Positions 9,084 through 18,120 of a stretch of 64,000 nucleotides of DNA are shown in pieces. The notes beneath the pieces were generated by a model. The model was not told the DNA's origin. It ran no database searches and saw only the letters and a program-made list of their open reading frames with translations. The stretch comes from Psychrobacter aestuarii (GTDB lineage Bacteria; Pseudomonadota; Gammaproteobacteria; Pseudomonadales; Moraxellaceae), in NCBI RefSeq assembly GCF_904846035.1, contig NZ_CAJGYT010000001.1, positions 62,001 to 126,000 on the forward strand, given 5' to 3'. The translations under genes and the position numbers were made by a program. How positions within the stretch are numbered: the first letter of the stretch is position 1; each line of letters begins with the position of its first letter.

Positions 9084-9134
9084 GCCTGACGTGTACGAAT
9101 GACATTATTATTTTAATTATCGGAGACAACGCTA

Positions 9135-10613
9135 ATGACAAGTGAAAGCACACATACCCCTCATGACGGCTTTGTCAGTCGCGACACCATTCGCCACGCT
9201 TTTTCTGTGGCAATGTCGGAGATGTACCAAGCCGAAGTACCGCTGTATCAAGACCTACTCACGCTGGTCGCGGATGTCAATGAAGCGACGCTGGCGCAGG
9301 ATGCCGTGCTTGCTGAGCAGCTGGCGCATACAGGCGAACTGCCACGCCTCGATATGGAGCGTCATGGCGCGATTCGTCTGGGTACGGCGGACGAGCTGGC
9401 GATGATGCGTCGTCTGTTTGCGGTCATGGGAATGTATCCTGTGGGCTATTACGACTTAGCGCCCGCGTCTGTGCCTGTGCACTCGACCGCCTTTCGCGCG
9501 CTCGATAGTGAGTCATTAAACCACAGCCCGTTTCGGGTATTCACCTCATTATTGCGTCTGGATTTGATTGACGATACGGCGCTACGTGCTGCCGCAAAAG
9601 CAGCGCTGGACGCCCGCAACATCTTTACCGATGAGGCAGTGGCACTTATCGAGCAGTGTGAGCGCGATGGTGGGTTGACGGCGGCAGACAGTGCGCGCTT
9701 TGTCAAAGCCGCGCTTGAGACCTTCCGTTGGCACAAAGACACGCCGATTTCAAAGACCTTATATCAGCAGCTGTCTGACCAGCACCGCTTGATTGCCGAT
9801 GTGGTGGGCTTTAAAGGGCCGCACATCAACCACTTAACCCCAAGAACGCTGGATATTGACGCGGTACAGCAAGGCATGGCGGCACGCGGTATCCCGCCTA
9901 AAGCCATCATCGAAGGACCACCACGCCGCCAGTGTCCGATTTTGCTGCGTCAGACGAGCTTTAAGGCGCTGCAAGAAGCCGTGAGCTTTCGCAGCGCCGA
10001 TGGCACGTATGAGGCAGGCGAGCATACCGCACGCTTTGGTGAGATTGAGCAGCGCGGCGCAGCCCTAACCGCCAAAGGGCGCGCACTATACGACCGACTG
10101 CTGGCGCAGGCACGCACCGAGCTGGGCGCGATGCCAAACGAAGACAATGCCGAGCACTATATGCAGCTGCTCAGCGCTGCCTTTAGCGCGTTTCCTGATG
10201 ACTATCGCACGCTGCATGATGAGGGGCTGGCGTATTTTTATTATCAGCCCGTGCCTGATGCGGCGGATAAGGACACGCTTGCCATCATCACAGAGATGAA
10301 CAGCGACCCTCACGCGCTCAACTCCGCCGATATGGGCAGTTTGCTGGATGCAGGCGCGTTACGTATCGAGCCGATTGTCTATGAGGACTTTTTGCCTGTC
10401 AGTGCGGCAGGGATTTTTCAGTCCAATTTGCAAGAGGACAACACCAGCGCTTATACAGGCGCGTCCAATAAAGACGAGTTTGAGCAGGCACTCGGCGCGC
10501 CCGTCTATGATGAGATGGCGCTGTATACCGCCATGCAAGACCAGAGCCTCGCGCACAGTGTGCACGTGCTACAAGGCACTGCCGAGCGTACCACGATGGC
10601 GGCGCTGTCTTAG
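9135..10613 (+). CDS. hglS: 2-oxoadipate dioxygenase/decarboxylase, DUF1338 family (HglS/YdcJ)
   Basis: 492 residues, full length for the DUF1338/YdcJ family. The metal-site region HSTAFRALD (H116, R121) and the second conserved block GFKGPHINHLTPRTLDID are present. In P. putida HglS converts 2-oxoadipate to D-2-hydroxyglutarate with loss of CO2 using O2 and iron; this is the step that joins lysine catabolism to the TCA cycle. The ribosome site GGAGA precedes the ATG at 9135. Neighbours (aminotransferase upstream, aminoadipate-semialdehyde dehydrogenase downstream) fit that pathway exactly. The internal ATG at 9142 is in another frame and is not used. Confidence 0.88.
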   Translation: MTSESTHTPHDGFVSRDTIRHAFSVAMSEMYQAEVPLYQDLLTLVADVNEATLAQDAVLAEQLAHTGELPRLDMERHGAIRLGTADELAMMRRLFAVMGMYPVGYYDLAPASVPVHSTAFRALDSESLNHSPFRVFTSLLRLDLIDDTALRAAAKAALDARNIFTDEAVALIEQCERDGGLTAADSARFVKAALETFRWHKDTPISKTLYQQLSDQHRLIADVVGFKGPHINHLTPRTLDIDAVQQGMAARGIPPKAIIEGPPRRQCPILLRQTSFKALQEAVSFRSADGTYEAGEHTARFGEIEQRGAALTAKGRALYDRLLAQARTELGAMPNEDNAEHYMQLLSAAFSAFPDDYRTLHDEGLAYFYYQPVPDAADKDTLAIITEMNSDPHALNSADMGSLLDAGALRIEPIVYEDFLPVSAAGIFQSNLQEDNTSAYTGASNKDEFEQALGAPVYDEMALYTAMQDQSLAHSVHVLQGTAERTTMAALS

Positions 10614-10668
10614 CCTAATGACTAAAACATAAGCACAAAAAACTCCGATAGAAAGTAGCAACACACAC

Positions 10669-10689
10669 GCCATTCCATTTGGGAATGGC
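10669..10689. repeat. Hairpin between hglS and amaB without a T-tract
   Basis: GCCATTCC and GGAATGGC form an 8-base stem with a 5-base loop in the 173-base gap. No run of T follows, so it is more likely an mRNA processing or stability element or an operator than a terminator. Confidence 0.4.
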
Positions 10690-10792
10690 AGCAAGAATTT
10701 AATTATTTTGCAACGCTGTGAGCGGCGATGTACTTTGATAAGGGTATCAAGGAAGCCCGCTCAACCCACCAAGCATAACAAAAGGAATGACT

Positions 10793-12283
10793 ATGATTCA
10801 GCAATACATGTCCGCCATGGGTGTTCAAGACGACCACTACCAAAACGGTGATTTTGCCGTGCATACGCCGATTGATGGCAGCGTGATTGGTCACGTCAGC
10901 CTACACAGCACCGATGATGTAAAGACTGCGGTAGACAACGCCAAAACTGCCTTTCACACATGGCGCACCGTGCCTGCACCCAAGCGCGGCGAGCTGATTC
11001 GCATCTTGGGCGAAGTGCTGCGTGAGTACAAAGACGAGCTGGGTGCACTGGTCTCCATCGAAGCAGGCAAAATCAAAGAAGAAGGTCTGGGCGAAGTCCA
11101 AGAGATGATTGATATCTGTGACTTTGCGGTCGGTCTGTCGCGCCAGCTGTACGGCTTGACCATCGCCTCAGAGCGCCTAGGACACCACATGCGCGAGACG
11201 TGGCACCCGCTTGGTGTGATTGGCGTCATCTCCGCCTTTAACTTCCCTGTCGCGGTTTGGTCGTGGAATACCGCCCTTGCTATCGTCTGCGGCAACCCTG
11301 TCATCTGGAAGCCCTCAGAAAAGACCCCACTTACCGCCATCGCGTGCCAAGCGCTGTTTGAAAAAGCGCTCGAAAAGTTCGGCGACGCGCCAGCGCATTT
11401 GTCACAAGTCATTCTTGGTAAAACCGAAGTCGGTAACGCCTTGGTCGAAAATAAAGACGTGGCGCTGATTAGTGCCACAGGCAGCACGCGCATGGGGCGC
11501 GCCGTTGGACCAAAAGTCGCTGAGCGCTTTGGCAAATGCCTGCTAGAGCTTGGCGGTAATAACGCCATGATTTTGACCCCAAGTGCGGATTTGGACTTGG
11601 CACTGCGCGGCATTCTGTTCTCCGCCGTCGGCACCGCAGGTCAGCGCTGCACCACCTTGCGCCGTCTGTTCGTGCATGAGTCGGTCAAAGACGACATCTT
11701 GCCACGCGTAAAGGCAGCGTATGAAACCGTGACCATCGGTCATCCGCTAGAGGGCAATTTGGTTGGGCCACTGATTGATAAAGACAGCTTTGATGCCATG
11801 CAAACGGCGCTGAGCAATGCCAAAGATTCAGGCGGTAGCGTCACTGGCGGCGCGCGTGTCTTAGTAGACAAGTACCCTGATGCTTACTACGTCAAGCCTG
11901 CCATCGTTGAGCTCGATGAGCAAAACGACGTGGCGCGCAACGAGACCTTTGCCCCGATTTTATATGTCATGACCTATACCGACTTTGATGACGCGCTTGC
12001 CATGCAAAACGACGTGCCACAAGGGCTGTCCTCGTGCATTTTTACCAATGACATCCGTGAAGCTGAAGTGTTCTTGAGCGACCGAGGCAGTGACTGCGGT
12101 ATTGCCAATGTCAATATCGGCACCAGTGGCGCTGAGATTGGCGGCGCGTTCGGCGGCGAAAAAGAAACAGGCGGCGGGCGCGAGTCAGGCTCGGACGCTT
12201 GGAAAAACTACATGCGCCGTCAGACCAACACCATCAACTACTCAAAAGAGCTGCCACTGGCACAAGGCATTAACTTTGGTTAA
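10793..12283 (+). CDS. amaB: L-2-aminoadipate-semialdehyde (piperideine-6-carboxylate) dehydrogenase, AmaB
   Basis: 496 residues from the ATG at 10793, which has AAAGGAATG upstream; a start two codons earlier (10787) is possible. It is an aldehyde dehydrogenase of the ALDH7 (antiquitin) type: NAD-binding FNFPVAVWSWN and KPSEKTPLTA, the general base in LELGGNNA, the catalytic Cys in GQRCTTLRRLF, and the C-terminal GGAFGGEKETGGGRESGSDAWK that is diagnostic for this group. It oxidises 2-aminoadipate 6-semialdehyde, the open form of piperideine-6-carboxylate made by AmaA, to 2-aminoadipate. It sits between hglS and the antiporter/amaA genes. Confidence 0.9.
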   Translation: MIQQYMSAMGVQDDHYQNGDFAVHTPIDGSVIGHVSLHSTDDVKTAVDNAKTAFHTWRTVPAPKRGELIRILGEVLREYKDELGALVSIEAGKIKEEGLGEVQEMIDICDFAVGLSRQLYGLTIASERLGHHMRETWHPLGVIGVISAFNFPVAVWSWNTALAIVCGNPVIWKPSEKTPLTAIACQALFEKALEKFGDAPAHLSQVILGKTEVGNALVENKDVALISATGSTRMGRAVGPKVAERFGKCLLELGGNNAMILTPSADLDLALRGILFSAVGTAGQRCTTLRRLFVHESVKDDILPRVKAAYETVTIGHPLEGNLVGPLIDKDSFDAMQTALSNAKDSGGSVTGGARVLVDKYPDAYYVKPAIVELDEQNDVARNETFAPILYVMTYTDFDDALAMQNDVPQGLSSCIFTNDIREAEVFLSDRGSDCGIANVNIGTSGAEIGGAFGGEKETGGGRESGSDAWKNYMRRQTNTINYSKELPLAQGINFG

Positions 12284-12355
12284 TCCTTTGAGGTTGTCAA
12301 TCTTTTTATAGCACACAAGAGACGGCGCGTCTTATCCCAGCATGGGGCGCGCATT

Positions 12356-12386
12356 TGGTTACCAGCAGTGACGCAATTTGTAACCA
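12356..12386. repeat. Inverted repeat upstream of the NhaC-type gene
   Basis: TGGTTAC and GTAACCA, 7-base arms 17 bases apart, in the amaB-antiporter gap. Possible operator. Confidence 0.3.
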
Positions 12387-12447
12387 CCCATAATGATAAG
12401 GAATGCTAATACGGCTTACGAGCCACTACTAAGGAAGGTAGGTGTAT

Positions 12448-13923
12448 ATGATTCACGAAACCCCATCAAACCCCAATGATGACGACTACGACACATCATC
12501 CAATTTCTTACTTGATATTGCGCCCTTGGTACTGACTGCCATCATCTTAATGGTGCAATTTTTTGTGTTTAAAGACTTTACCCCGCACATTCCTTTGGCG
12601 TGCGGCATCTTGCTGACAGGTCTGTTTGTCAAGCTGCGCGGGCGCAACTGGCAGGGTATGGAAGATCGTTTTTTAAAGGTCATTAAAATCGGTCTGCCTG
12701 CGATTTTGATTTTGATGGGCGTGGGCATGCTCATTGGCTCATGGATTATCGCAGGCACGGTGCCGACCATTTTATATTATGGCTTTAGTATCTTTTCGCC
12801 ATCCTCGTTCCTAGTCTCGGTGTGTATTATCTGCGCCATTATTTCTGTGGCGACAGGGACGTCATGGGGCACGGTCGGTACGGTCGGTCTTGCCATGATG
12901 GGTATTGGTATGGGCTTGGGTATTCCTGCCTATCTGACAGGCGGCGCGATTGTCTCAGGCGCGTTCTTTGGTGACAAGATGTCACCTTTGTCAGACACCA
13001 CCAACTTGACGCCAGCGGCGGCGGGTGTGGACTTGTGGGAGCACATCCAAGGCATGCTGCCGACCACGGTCCCTGCGATGGTCACCGCGCTGGTACTCTA
13101 TGCGTGGATTGGGATGAGCTATGGCAGTGACAACATCGACATGACCTCGGTACAAACGCTGCAAACCACCTTGATGGACAATTACACCATCAGTCTATGG
13201 ACATTATTGCCAGCGGTCGTGGTCGTCGGTGCTGCGGTCATGAAAATGCCCGCCATCCCAACCGTATTAAGCGGTGTGGTGGTGGCGTCACTGGTTGCCT
13301 TTTTTATGCAAGGCGTTGGCGTCAGCGAAATCTTTACCGTATTACAAAATGGCTTTGTCAGTGAGACAGGCTCGGAGGTGGTGGACAAGCTACTGTCCAA
13401 AGGCGGCGTCATGTCGATGACGTGGGTCGTGACCTTGACCATCTTTGCGCTCGGCTTTGTCGGCTCGCTTGAGCATTACGGCACGCTAAAAGCCATCATG
13501 CACAAAATCAAGCACATGGTAAAAAGCCGCCTCGGTCTGGTGTTGACCAGCTATGCCAGCGTGATTGGTGTCGGCACCATCATCGGCGATGTGTACACCA
13601 CCTTAGTGCTGCCCGCGCGTTTATTAAAAGACAAGTATCAAGAGATGGGCTACAAGCGCACCACCTTGACCCGCGCTATCGAGGACAGCGGGACATTGTT
13701 ATCACCGCTCATTCCTTGGAATATGGGCGGTAGCTTTGTGGCGGCGACGCTCGGCATTGCCACCTTAGCCTATGCGCCGTTTGCCTTTGCGTGTTGGCTC
13801 TCGCCGCTGTTTGGCTTGCTGTGGGCGGTACTGGGCAAATTTATTCCAAAAGAAGACGACGCAGACATGCCAGCGCGCCATGACAACGTGCCCGCCGCGT
13901 CAGTATCTATCGAAAAGTTTTAA
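12448..13923 (+). CDS. NhaC-family Na+/H+ antiporter-like transporter
   Basis: 491 residues with about eleven membrane segments. NhaC-family features include ISVATGTSWGTVGTVGLAMMGIG, the polar SGAFFGDKMSPLSDTTNLTPAAAG loop and EDSGTLLSPLIPWN. ATG 12448 is preferred because AAGGAAGG lies 9 bases before it; GTG 12442 is only 3 bases from that site. Members exchange Na+ for H+, malate/lactate, tyrosine/tyramine or lysine-like substrates. Its place between amaB and amaA suggests uptake or exchange of lysine, pipecolate or aminoadipate rather than plain pH control, but this is an inference. Confidence 0.8.
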   Translation: MIHETPSNPNDDDYDTSSNFLLDIAPLVLTAIILMVQFFVFKDFTPHIPLACGILLTGLFVKLRGRNWQGMEDRFLKVIKIGLPAILILMGVGMLIGSWIIAGTVPTILYYGFSIFSPSSFLVSVCIICAIISVATGTSWGTVGTVGLAMMGIGMGLGIPAYLTGGAIVSGAFFGDKMSPLSDTTNLTPAAAGVDLWEHIQGMLPTTVPAMVTALVLYAWIGMSYGSDNIDMTSVQTLQTTLMDNYTISLWTLLPAVVVVGAAVMKMPAIPTVLSGVVVASLVAFFMQGVGVSEIFTVLQNGFVSETGSEVVDKLLSKGGVMSMTWVVTLTIFALGFVGSLEHYGTLKAIMHKIKHMVKSRLGLVLTSYASVIGVGTIIGDVYTTLVLPARLLKDKYQEMGYKRTTLTRAIEDSGTLLSPLIPWNMGGSFVAATLGIATLAYAPFAFACWLSPLFGLLWAVLGKFIPKEDDADMPARHDNVPAASVSIEKF

Positions 13924-14034
13924 CCACAAGCCGCCTGACTTGCTCGCATCACGCATCAGGCATCACCACTTGTGTGGGTCGCGCTTTTGCTGACCCAGCA
14001 TCAACACCGTCGGCTGCACAAAGGAGGGCACGAT

Positions 14035-15321
14035 ATGTTGCAAGAGCATTGTTTATGGGACATCACCGCCCCCAAAGCGCCCCACTGTGAGACATTGACT
14101 AGAGACGCCAGCGCGCAAGTCTGCATCATCGGCGGCGGCTATACGGGACTGTCGGCGGCGATACATTTGGCTGAAAAAGGTGTGCGCGTTGTGGTCTTAG
14201 AGGGCAAGACCATCGGCAGCGGCGGCTCGGGCAAAAGCGTGGGCTTGGTCAATGCAGGCACGTGGGCACGCCCTGATGATTTAAACACCGCGCTTGGTGT
14301 TACAGACGGCGAGCGCCTGACCGAAGCGCTGGGCGCTGCGCCAAAACTGGTCTTTGACCTTATCAAACGCTACAACATCGACGCGCAAGCGACCAATGCA
14401 GGCAACCTGCACATGGCGCACAATACCAAAGGCGAACAAGATGTCGATATCCGCTATGAGCAGTTGAGCCGACGCGGCGCAAATGTCGAGGTGTTAACGG
14501 GCGCTCGCTGTCACGACTACTGCGGCACGACCAGCATTAATAAAGCGCTGCTCGACCATCGGGCAGGCACACTAAACCCGCAAGCCTACGTGAACGGTTT
14601 GGCAAAAGTCGCCCTCAGCCTTGGGGTCAGCATCTACGAGCAGTCCCCCGTACAGAGTTTGTATAAAGCCGATGGGCAGTGGTACGCCGCAACCGACCGC
14701 GCGCACGTGGGCGCTGAGCGCGTCATCATCGCCACCAACGCCTATACCGAGGGCGAGTGGACAGAGATTAAAAAAGCCTTTTATCTGGTCGCCTACTACC
14801 AAATTGCCTCCGAGCCATTAACTGGCGAGGCGGCAGCGCGCATCTTGCCTTACCGCACAGGCGCTTGGGACACACGGCTTGCGCTCTCAAGCTTTCGCCG
14901 TGACCATGATGACCGCTTATTGCTCGGCACGGTCGGCGCACGCGCTTATAAGCCCAAAGCCTTTTATCAGTCGTGGGCGAATCTTGTGCAAAAAAGCTAT
15001 TATCCCGACTTGCCTGCATTTAAATGGCAGTACGAGTGGAGCGGGCAGTTTGGCTTTACCCAAGACCATATCTTTCGTGTGCTAGAGCCTGACGCAGGCT
15101 TATTGACCGCCACCGCGTACAATGGTCGCGGCATCACCACAGGTACGATGATGGGCAAGTGCTTTGCCGATTATATTATCACTGGCAATAAAGACAGCAT
15201 CCCGCTGCCCTTTAAAACGCTTGAGGAATGCAAAGTCTCGATGCCAAGGCTTAAGTCCATCATGACCGAAGTCGGCTTGACGCTGTACCACTCAGGGCAG
15301 TGCTTGCAGATTATTAAATAG
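14035..15321 (+). CDS. amaA: FAD-dependent L-pipecolate oxidase, AmaA/DAO family
   Basis: 428 residues from the ATG at 14035, chosen because AAAGGAGGG precedes it; the frame is open from 13972. The N-terminal start LQEHCLWDITAP is like AmaA/PuuB oxidases. The Rossmann motif CIIGGGYTGLSAAIHLAE, EGKTIGSGGSGKSVGLVN and the C-terminal TATAYNGRGITTGTMMGK complete the FAD site. P. putida AmaA oxidises L-pipecolate to piperideine-6-carboxylate, the substrate of AmaB encoded upstream. It could act on another amine, as in PuuB, but the context favours pipecolate. The last codons are part of a 15-base tandem repeat that continues past the stop. Confidence 0.82.
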   Translation: MLQEHCLWDITAPKAPHCETLTRDASAQVCIIGGGYTGLSAAIHLAEKGVRVVVLEGKTIGSGGSGKSVGLVNAGTWARPDDLNTALGVTDGERLTEALGAAPKLVFDLIKRYNIDAQATNAGNLHMAHNTKGEQDVDIRYEQLSRRGANVEVLTGARCHDYCGTTSINKALLDHRAGTLNPQAYVNGLAKVALSLGVSIYEQSPVQSLYKADGQWYAATDRAHVGAERVIIATNAYTEGEWTEIKKAFYLVAYYQIASEPLTGEAAARILPYRTGAWDTRLALSSFRRDHDDRLLLGTVGARAYKPKAFYQSWANLVQKSYYPDLPAFKWQYEWSGQFGFTQDHIFRVLEPDAGLLTATAYNGRGITTGTMMGKCFADYIITGNKDSIPLPFKTLEECKVSMPRLKSIMTEVGLTLYHSGQCLQIIK

Positions 15322-15379
15322 CGGATTATCAAATAACAGATGGCTAAATAACAGATGACTAAATAGCGGATTGTTAACT
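15305..15379. repeat. Five imperfect tandem copies of a 15-base unit at the amaA 3' end
   Basis: Units start at 15305, 15320, 15335, 15350 and 15365. Each is a variant of AGCGGATTATCAAAT or AACAGATGGCTAAAT. The first copy is inside the last codons of amaA and the stop TAG spans the boundary to the second. Confidence 0.8.
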
Positions 15380-15392
15380 CAAAGACAGTCAG

Positions 15393-15431
15393 CCAAAAAA
15401 AAGCGCCGTCACGAAGACAGCGCTTTTTTGT
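15393..15431. terminator. Bidirectional terminator between amaA and the APC permease gene
   Basis: AAGCGC-C-GTC and GAC-A-GCGCTT form a strong stem with loop ACGAA, flanked by A8 and T6. It serves both convergent genes. Confidence 0.85.
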
Positions 15432-15448
15432 AAGTAAAAAATAAAGCA

Positions 15449-16789
15449 TCACAGCGGCTGCTGCAATCCTTGCTGGCGTGCTTGATAGCGACTATAAAAA
15501 TAAATCGCCAAACCAGGCACATACAGCACCAAGGATAAGAGCAGATTGTCCAGTCCCGCTGCATAGACCAGCCACAGCCCGTACACGCTCGCGCCCAGAC
15601 CAGTCGCCTTAATGTACCAGCGCTCGTTTTGTGCAAAAGACACTTTTACCAAATACGCGCCTACCAAAAAGTAAGGAATCAAAATCATCGAGGTCGAGAT
15701 AATGACCAAGGTATTGTAGCCTTCACCCGTCAAGAAAATCATCAGCAAGCACAGCTGCACGGTCACACTGGTCAGCATGAGCGAGGCGGTCGGCGTGCCT
15801 TGCGCGTTTTGCTTGGTAAAGATACGCGGGAACGCATGGTACTTGGCTGCCGTGTAGGGCACTTCGGCAGAATACAAAATCCAGCTCAGATACGATGCCA
15901 ATACCGAGATAATCAGACCGATGCTGATGCCCCATTTGCCGATAGTGCCTGTCATCTGCGTCATGATGCCTGCCATGGACGGGTTGCTAAGCGCCGCCAC
16001 ATCGCCACGGGTCATGACCCCAAGCGACAGCAATGTGATACCGACATACAGCACCAAGGCGAACAGCACGCCCAGATAGGTCGCGCGACCAATGTCGGCA
16101 CGTTTTTTGGCACGTAGGGACAAGACAATCGCCCCTTCAACCCCAGTGAACACCCACAATGTGATGAGCATGGTGTTTTTGACCTGATCCATAAACGGCG
16201 CTTCTAAGGTCGTGCCCGCGCGGTCAGCGCTAAAGGTCTGTACATCAAAGCTATAATAAGCAAAAACAATAAACGCAATCAGCGGCAAGCTTTTTGCCAA
16301 TGTGGCAAGCAGGTTAATAAACGCTGCCTGCTTAACCCCGCGCAGCACCAGATAATGCACCAGCCATAAAATCGCCGACTCACCCACCAATGCCCATAGG
16401 GTATTGCCTTCCCCAAAAATAACCTCGTTTGGGCTATCGACAAAGCTGCCGAGCGCCGAAAACGCCACCACCAAATACCCGACCACGCCAATGGTCGCAC
16501 ACAGCCAATAGCCCCATGCCGAAAAAAAGCCTGCCAAATCGCCAAAGCCATTTTTGGCATAAGTGTAGATACCGCCATCCATATCGGGCTTTAAGCGCGA
16601 TAAGTGTAAAAAACAGCCCGCAAGGAACATAATCCCTACGCCTGTAATCAGCCATGCGGTGATGATGGCATCCACCCCAGCCACTTCCGCCATATTCTGC
16701 GGCAAGCTAAACACCCCAGCGCCCACCATCGAGCTGAACACGAGCGCGGTGAGCATGGTTAACCCAAGTTTTTGTCCATTTTGCATCAT
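15449..16789 (-). CDS. APC-superfamily basic amino acid antiporter/permease
   Basis: 446 residues from the double ATG at 16789; the open frame runs further left-to-right into the methyltransferase gene but this start has GAGACAG upstream and matches family length. About twelve membrane segments; MVGAGVFSLPQNMAE is the helix-1 substrate-binding motif of the basic amino acid/polyamine antiporters (ArcD, LysP-like), and DGGIYTYAKNGFG follows. Encoded after the methyltransferase on the same strand with a 31-base gap. Likely substrate is lysine, ornithine or arginine, which suits the catabolic genes facing it. Confidence 0.82.
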   Translation of the reverse strand: MMQNGQKLGLTMLTALVFSSMVGAGVFSLPQNMAEVAGVDAIITAWLITGVGIMFLAGCFLHLSRLKPDMDGGIYTYAKNGFGDLAGFFSAWGYWLCATIGVVGYLVVAFSALGSFVDSPNEVIFGEGNTLWALVGESAILWLVHYLVLRGVKQAAFINLLATLAKSLPLIAFIVFAYYSFDVQTFSADRAGTTLEAPFMDQVKNTMLITLWVFTGVEGAIVLSLRAKKRADIGRATYLGVLFALVLYVGITLLSLGVMTRGDVAALSNPSMAGIMTQMTGTIGKWGISIGLIISVLASYLSWILYSAEVPYTAAKYHAFPRIFTKQNAQGTPTASLMLTSVTVQLCLLMIFLTGEGYNTLVIISTSMILIPYFLVGAYLVKVSFAQNERWYIKATGLGASVYGLWLVYAAGLDNLLLSLVLYVPGLAIYFYSRYQARQQGLQQPL

Positions 16790-16820
16790 ACTGTCTCTAT
16801 ATCGTTCATCTCTAGATTGC

Positions 16821-17747
16821 TTACGCTTGCGCGGCGTCGTCAAAATGCGCGCTCAGCACCTCGATATGCTCAGGACCAATACCGCAGCAGCCGCCAATCA
16901 ATGACGCGCCTTGGCTTTGCCACTGCTCAGCCCAGCGCAAATACGCAGGTGGGGTCAGGTCAGCGCGCACCTCATCAAGACCGTCATTGGCGGTGGCGTC
17001 TTTAGGCTGCGGCGGGAACGCATTGGCATACGCACCAAGCTGTACCGACAGCGCGTCTTTGTCCGTAAGGGTGGCTTTCGCGACCGTCAGCGCCGCATCA
17101 ATCACCTCAGGCTGACAGCAGTTAAACAAAATCGCTGCCACATTGGCATCAGAAAGGGCGGCAATGGCTTCGGCGACCGTCTCACCTGAGCGTAGGCGCG
17201 GCACATCGATATTTTCATTGTCCTCAAGGGTGAACGACACCCACACAGGCTTTTGCGCGGTATCCAACGTGCCAATCAGCTGACGCGCTGCTAGTGACTC
17301 TGCGATAAGGCTTTGGGTCTCAATCAACCACAAATCGACATAAGGCGACAACCCCTGAATCAATGGGGTGGCGATGTCCTCGACGTGTTCTGCATCAAAC
17401 AAGTCAGCACGGTACGAGCCGAATAATGGCGGAATAGAGCCTGCCACGCGCGCGCTGTTGCCTTCTAGCGCCACCGCTTCACGCGCCATCTCGCCTGCTT
17501 TTACTGCCAGCGCTTCGGCTTCGGCATCAAAGCGCGACTGCCCAATATGAAACGGCACAAGGGCATAACTGTTGGTGGTGATGACCGCAGCGCCGCTTTG
17601 GATAAAGGCGCGATGCACATCACGCACCACCTCAGGCGCTTCAATCATTGCCAGCGCCGACCACTCAGGCTGACGAAAGGGTGCGCCACGTTTGGCCAAT
17701 TCACGACCCATACCGCCATCAATGATGGTGACTGATTGTATTGTCAT
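16821..17747 (-). CDS. Homocysteine S-methyltransferase family protein
   Basis: 308 residues from the ATG at 17747 (AAGAAGGA upstream); the frame is open to 17909 but those residues are not conserved. The (beta-alpha)8 fold of MmuM/YagD proteins is seen from IIDGGMGRELAKRG at the start, with zinc Cys in LFNCCQPEVI and the paired Cys in LIGGCCGIGPEHI. Typical reaction: methyl transfer from S-methylmethionine or S-adenosylmethionine to homocysteine. It forms a two-gene unit with the APC permease, as mmuM does with mmuP in E. coli, so the permease might import S-methylmethionine rather than lysine; this is the main alternative for the pair. Confidence 0.85.
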   Translation of the reverse strand: MTIQSVTIIDGGMGRELAKRGAPFRQPEWSALAMIEAPEVVRDVHRAFIQSGAAVITTNSYALVPFHIGQSRFDAEAEALAVKAGEMAREAVALEGNSARVAGSIPPLFGSYRADLFDAEHVEDIATPLIQGLSPYVDLWLIETQSLIAESLAARQLIGTLDTAQKPVWVSFTLEDNENIDVPRLRSGETVAEAIAALSDANVAAILFNCCQPEVIDAALTVAKATLTDKDALSVQLGAYANAFPPQPKDATANDGLDEVRADLTPPAYLRWAEQWQSQGASLIGGCCGIGPEHIEVLSAHFDDAAQA

Positions 17748-18120
17748 AACAAATCCTTCTTTGCGGTAGATAAAAAAAATAAGAAAAGGCTCGCGGGCAT
17801 TTATAGCCGCTGAACCGATAAAGTGGGCAATACTAGGCGTAATGCTGGCATGATGCAACCGAAAGTTTGGCAACACCCCATGCAAAAGCGGCAATAAGAC
17901 AAGCGTCATCGATCAAATGGCAAAAGCGCGATGAAGGCACAACATATCTGTAAAGCAAAGCATACACGGACCAACAAGGCGATACGTATGCCTCGTTGAC
18001 ACACCGTCTTGGATAGGGGCATCATGCTAGAGCATGATTATTTTTAATGTGCGATATAAAAACTTGATAACAACTTTAGTGAATAACGACAGCAAACCAC
18101 CATGATCCAAGGAGCGCGAC
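17748..18120. other. 373-base divergent intergenic region
   Basis: Promoters for the methyltransferase (left) and butanediol dehydrogenase (right) must lie here. I see no gene. A perfect palindrome lies at 18021-18038, and AAGGAG precedes the dehydrogenase start. Confidence 0.5.
18021..18038. promoter_or_regulatory. Perfect 18-base palindrome followed by T-rich tract
   Basis: ATCATGCT-AG-AGCATGAT, followed by TATTTTTAAT, 83 bases before the butanediol dehydrogenase start. It may be an operator or a short terminator hairpin with loop TAGA. Confidence 0.45.

Noticed and set aside
10954..11634. 226-codon minus-strand frame inside amaB
   Set aside because: Antisense of a fully conserved aldehyde dehydrogenase; no ribosome site or recognisable domain.
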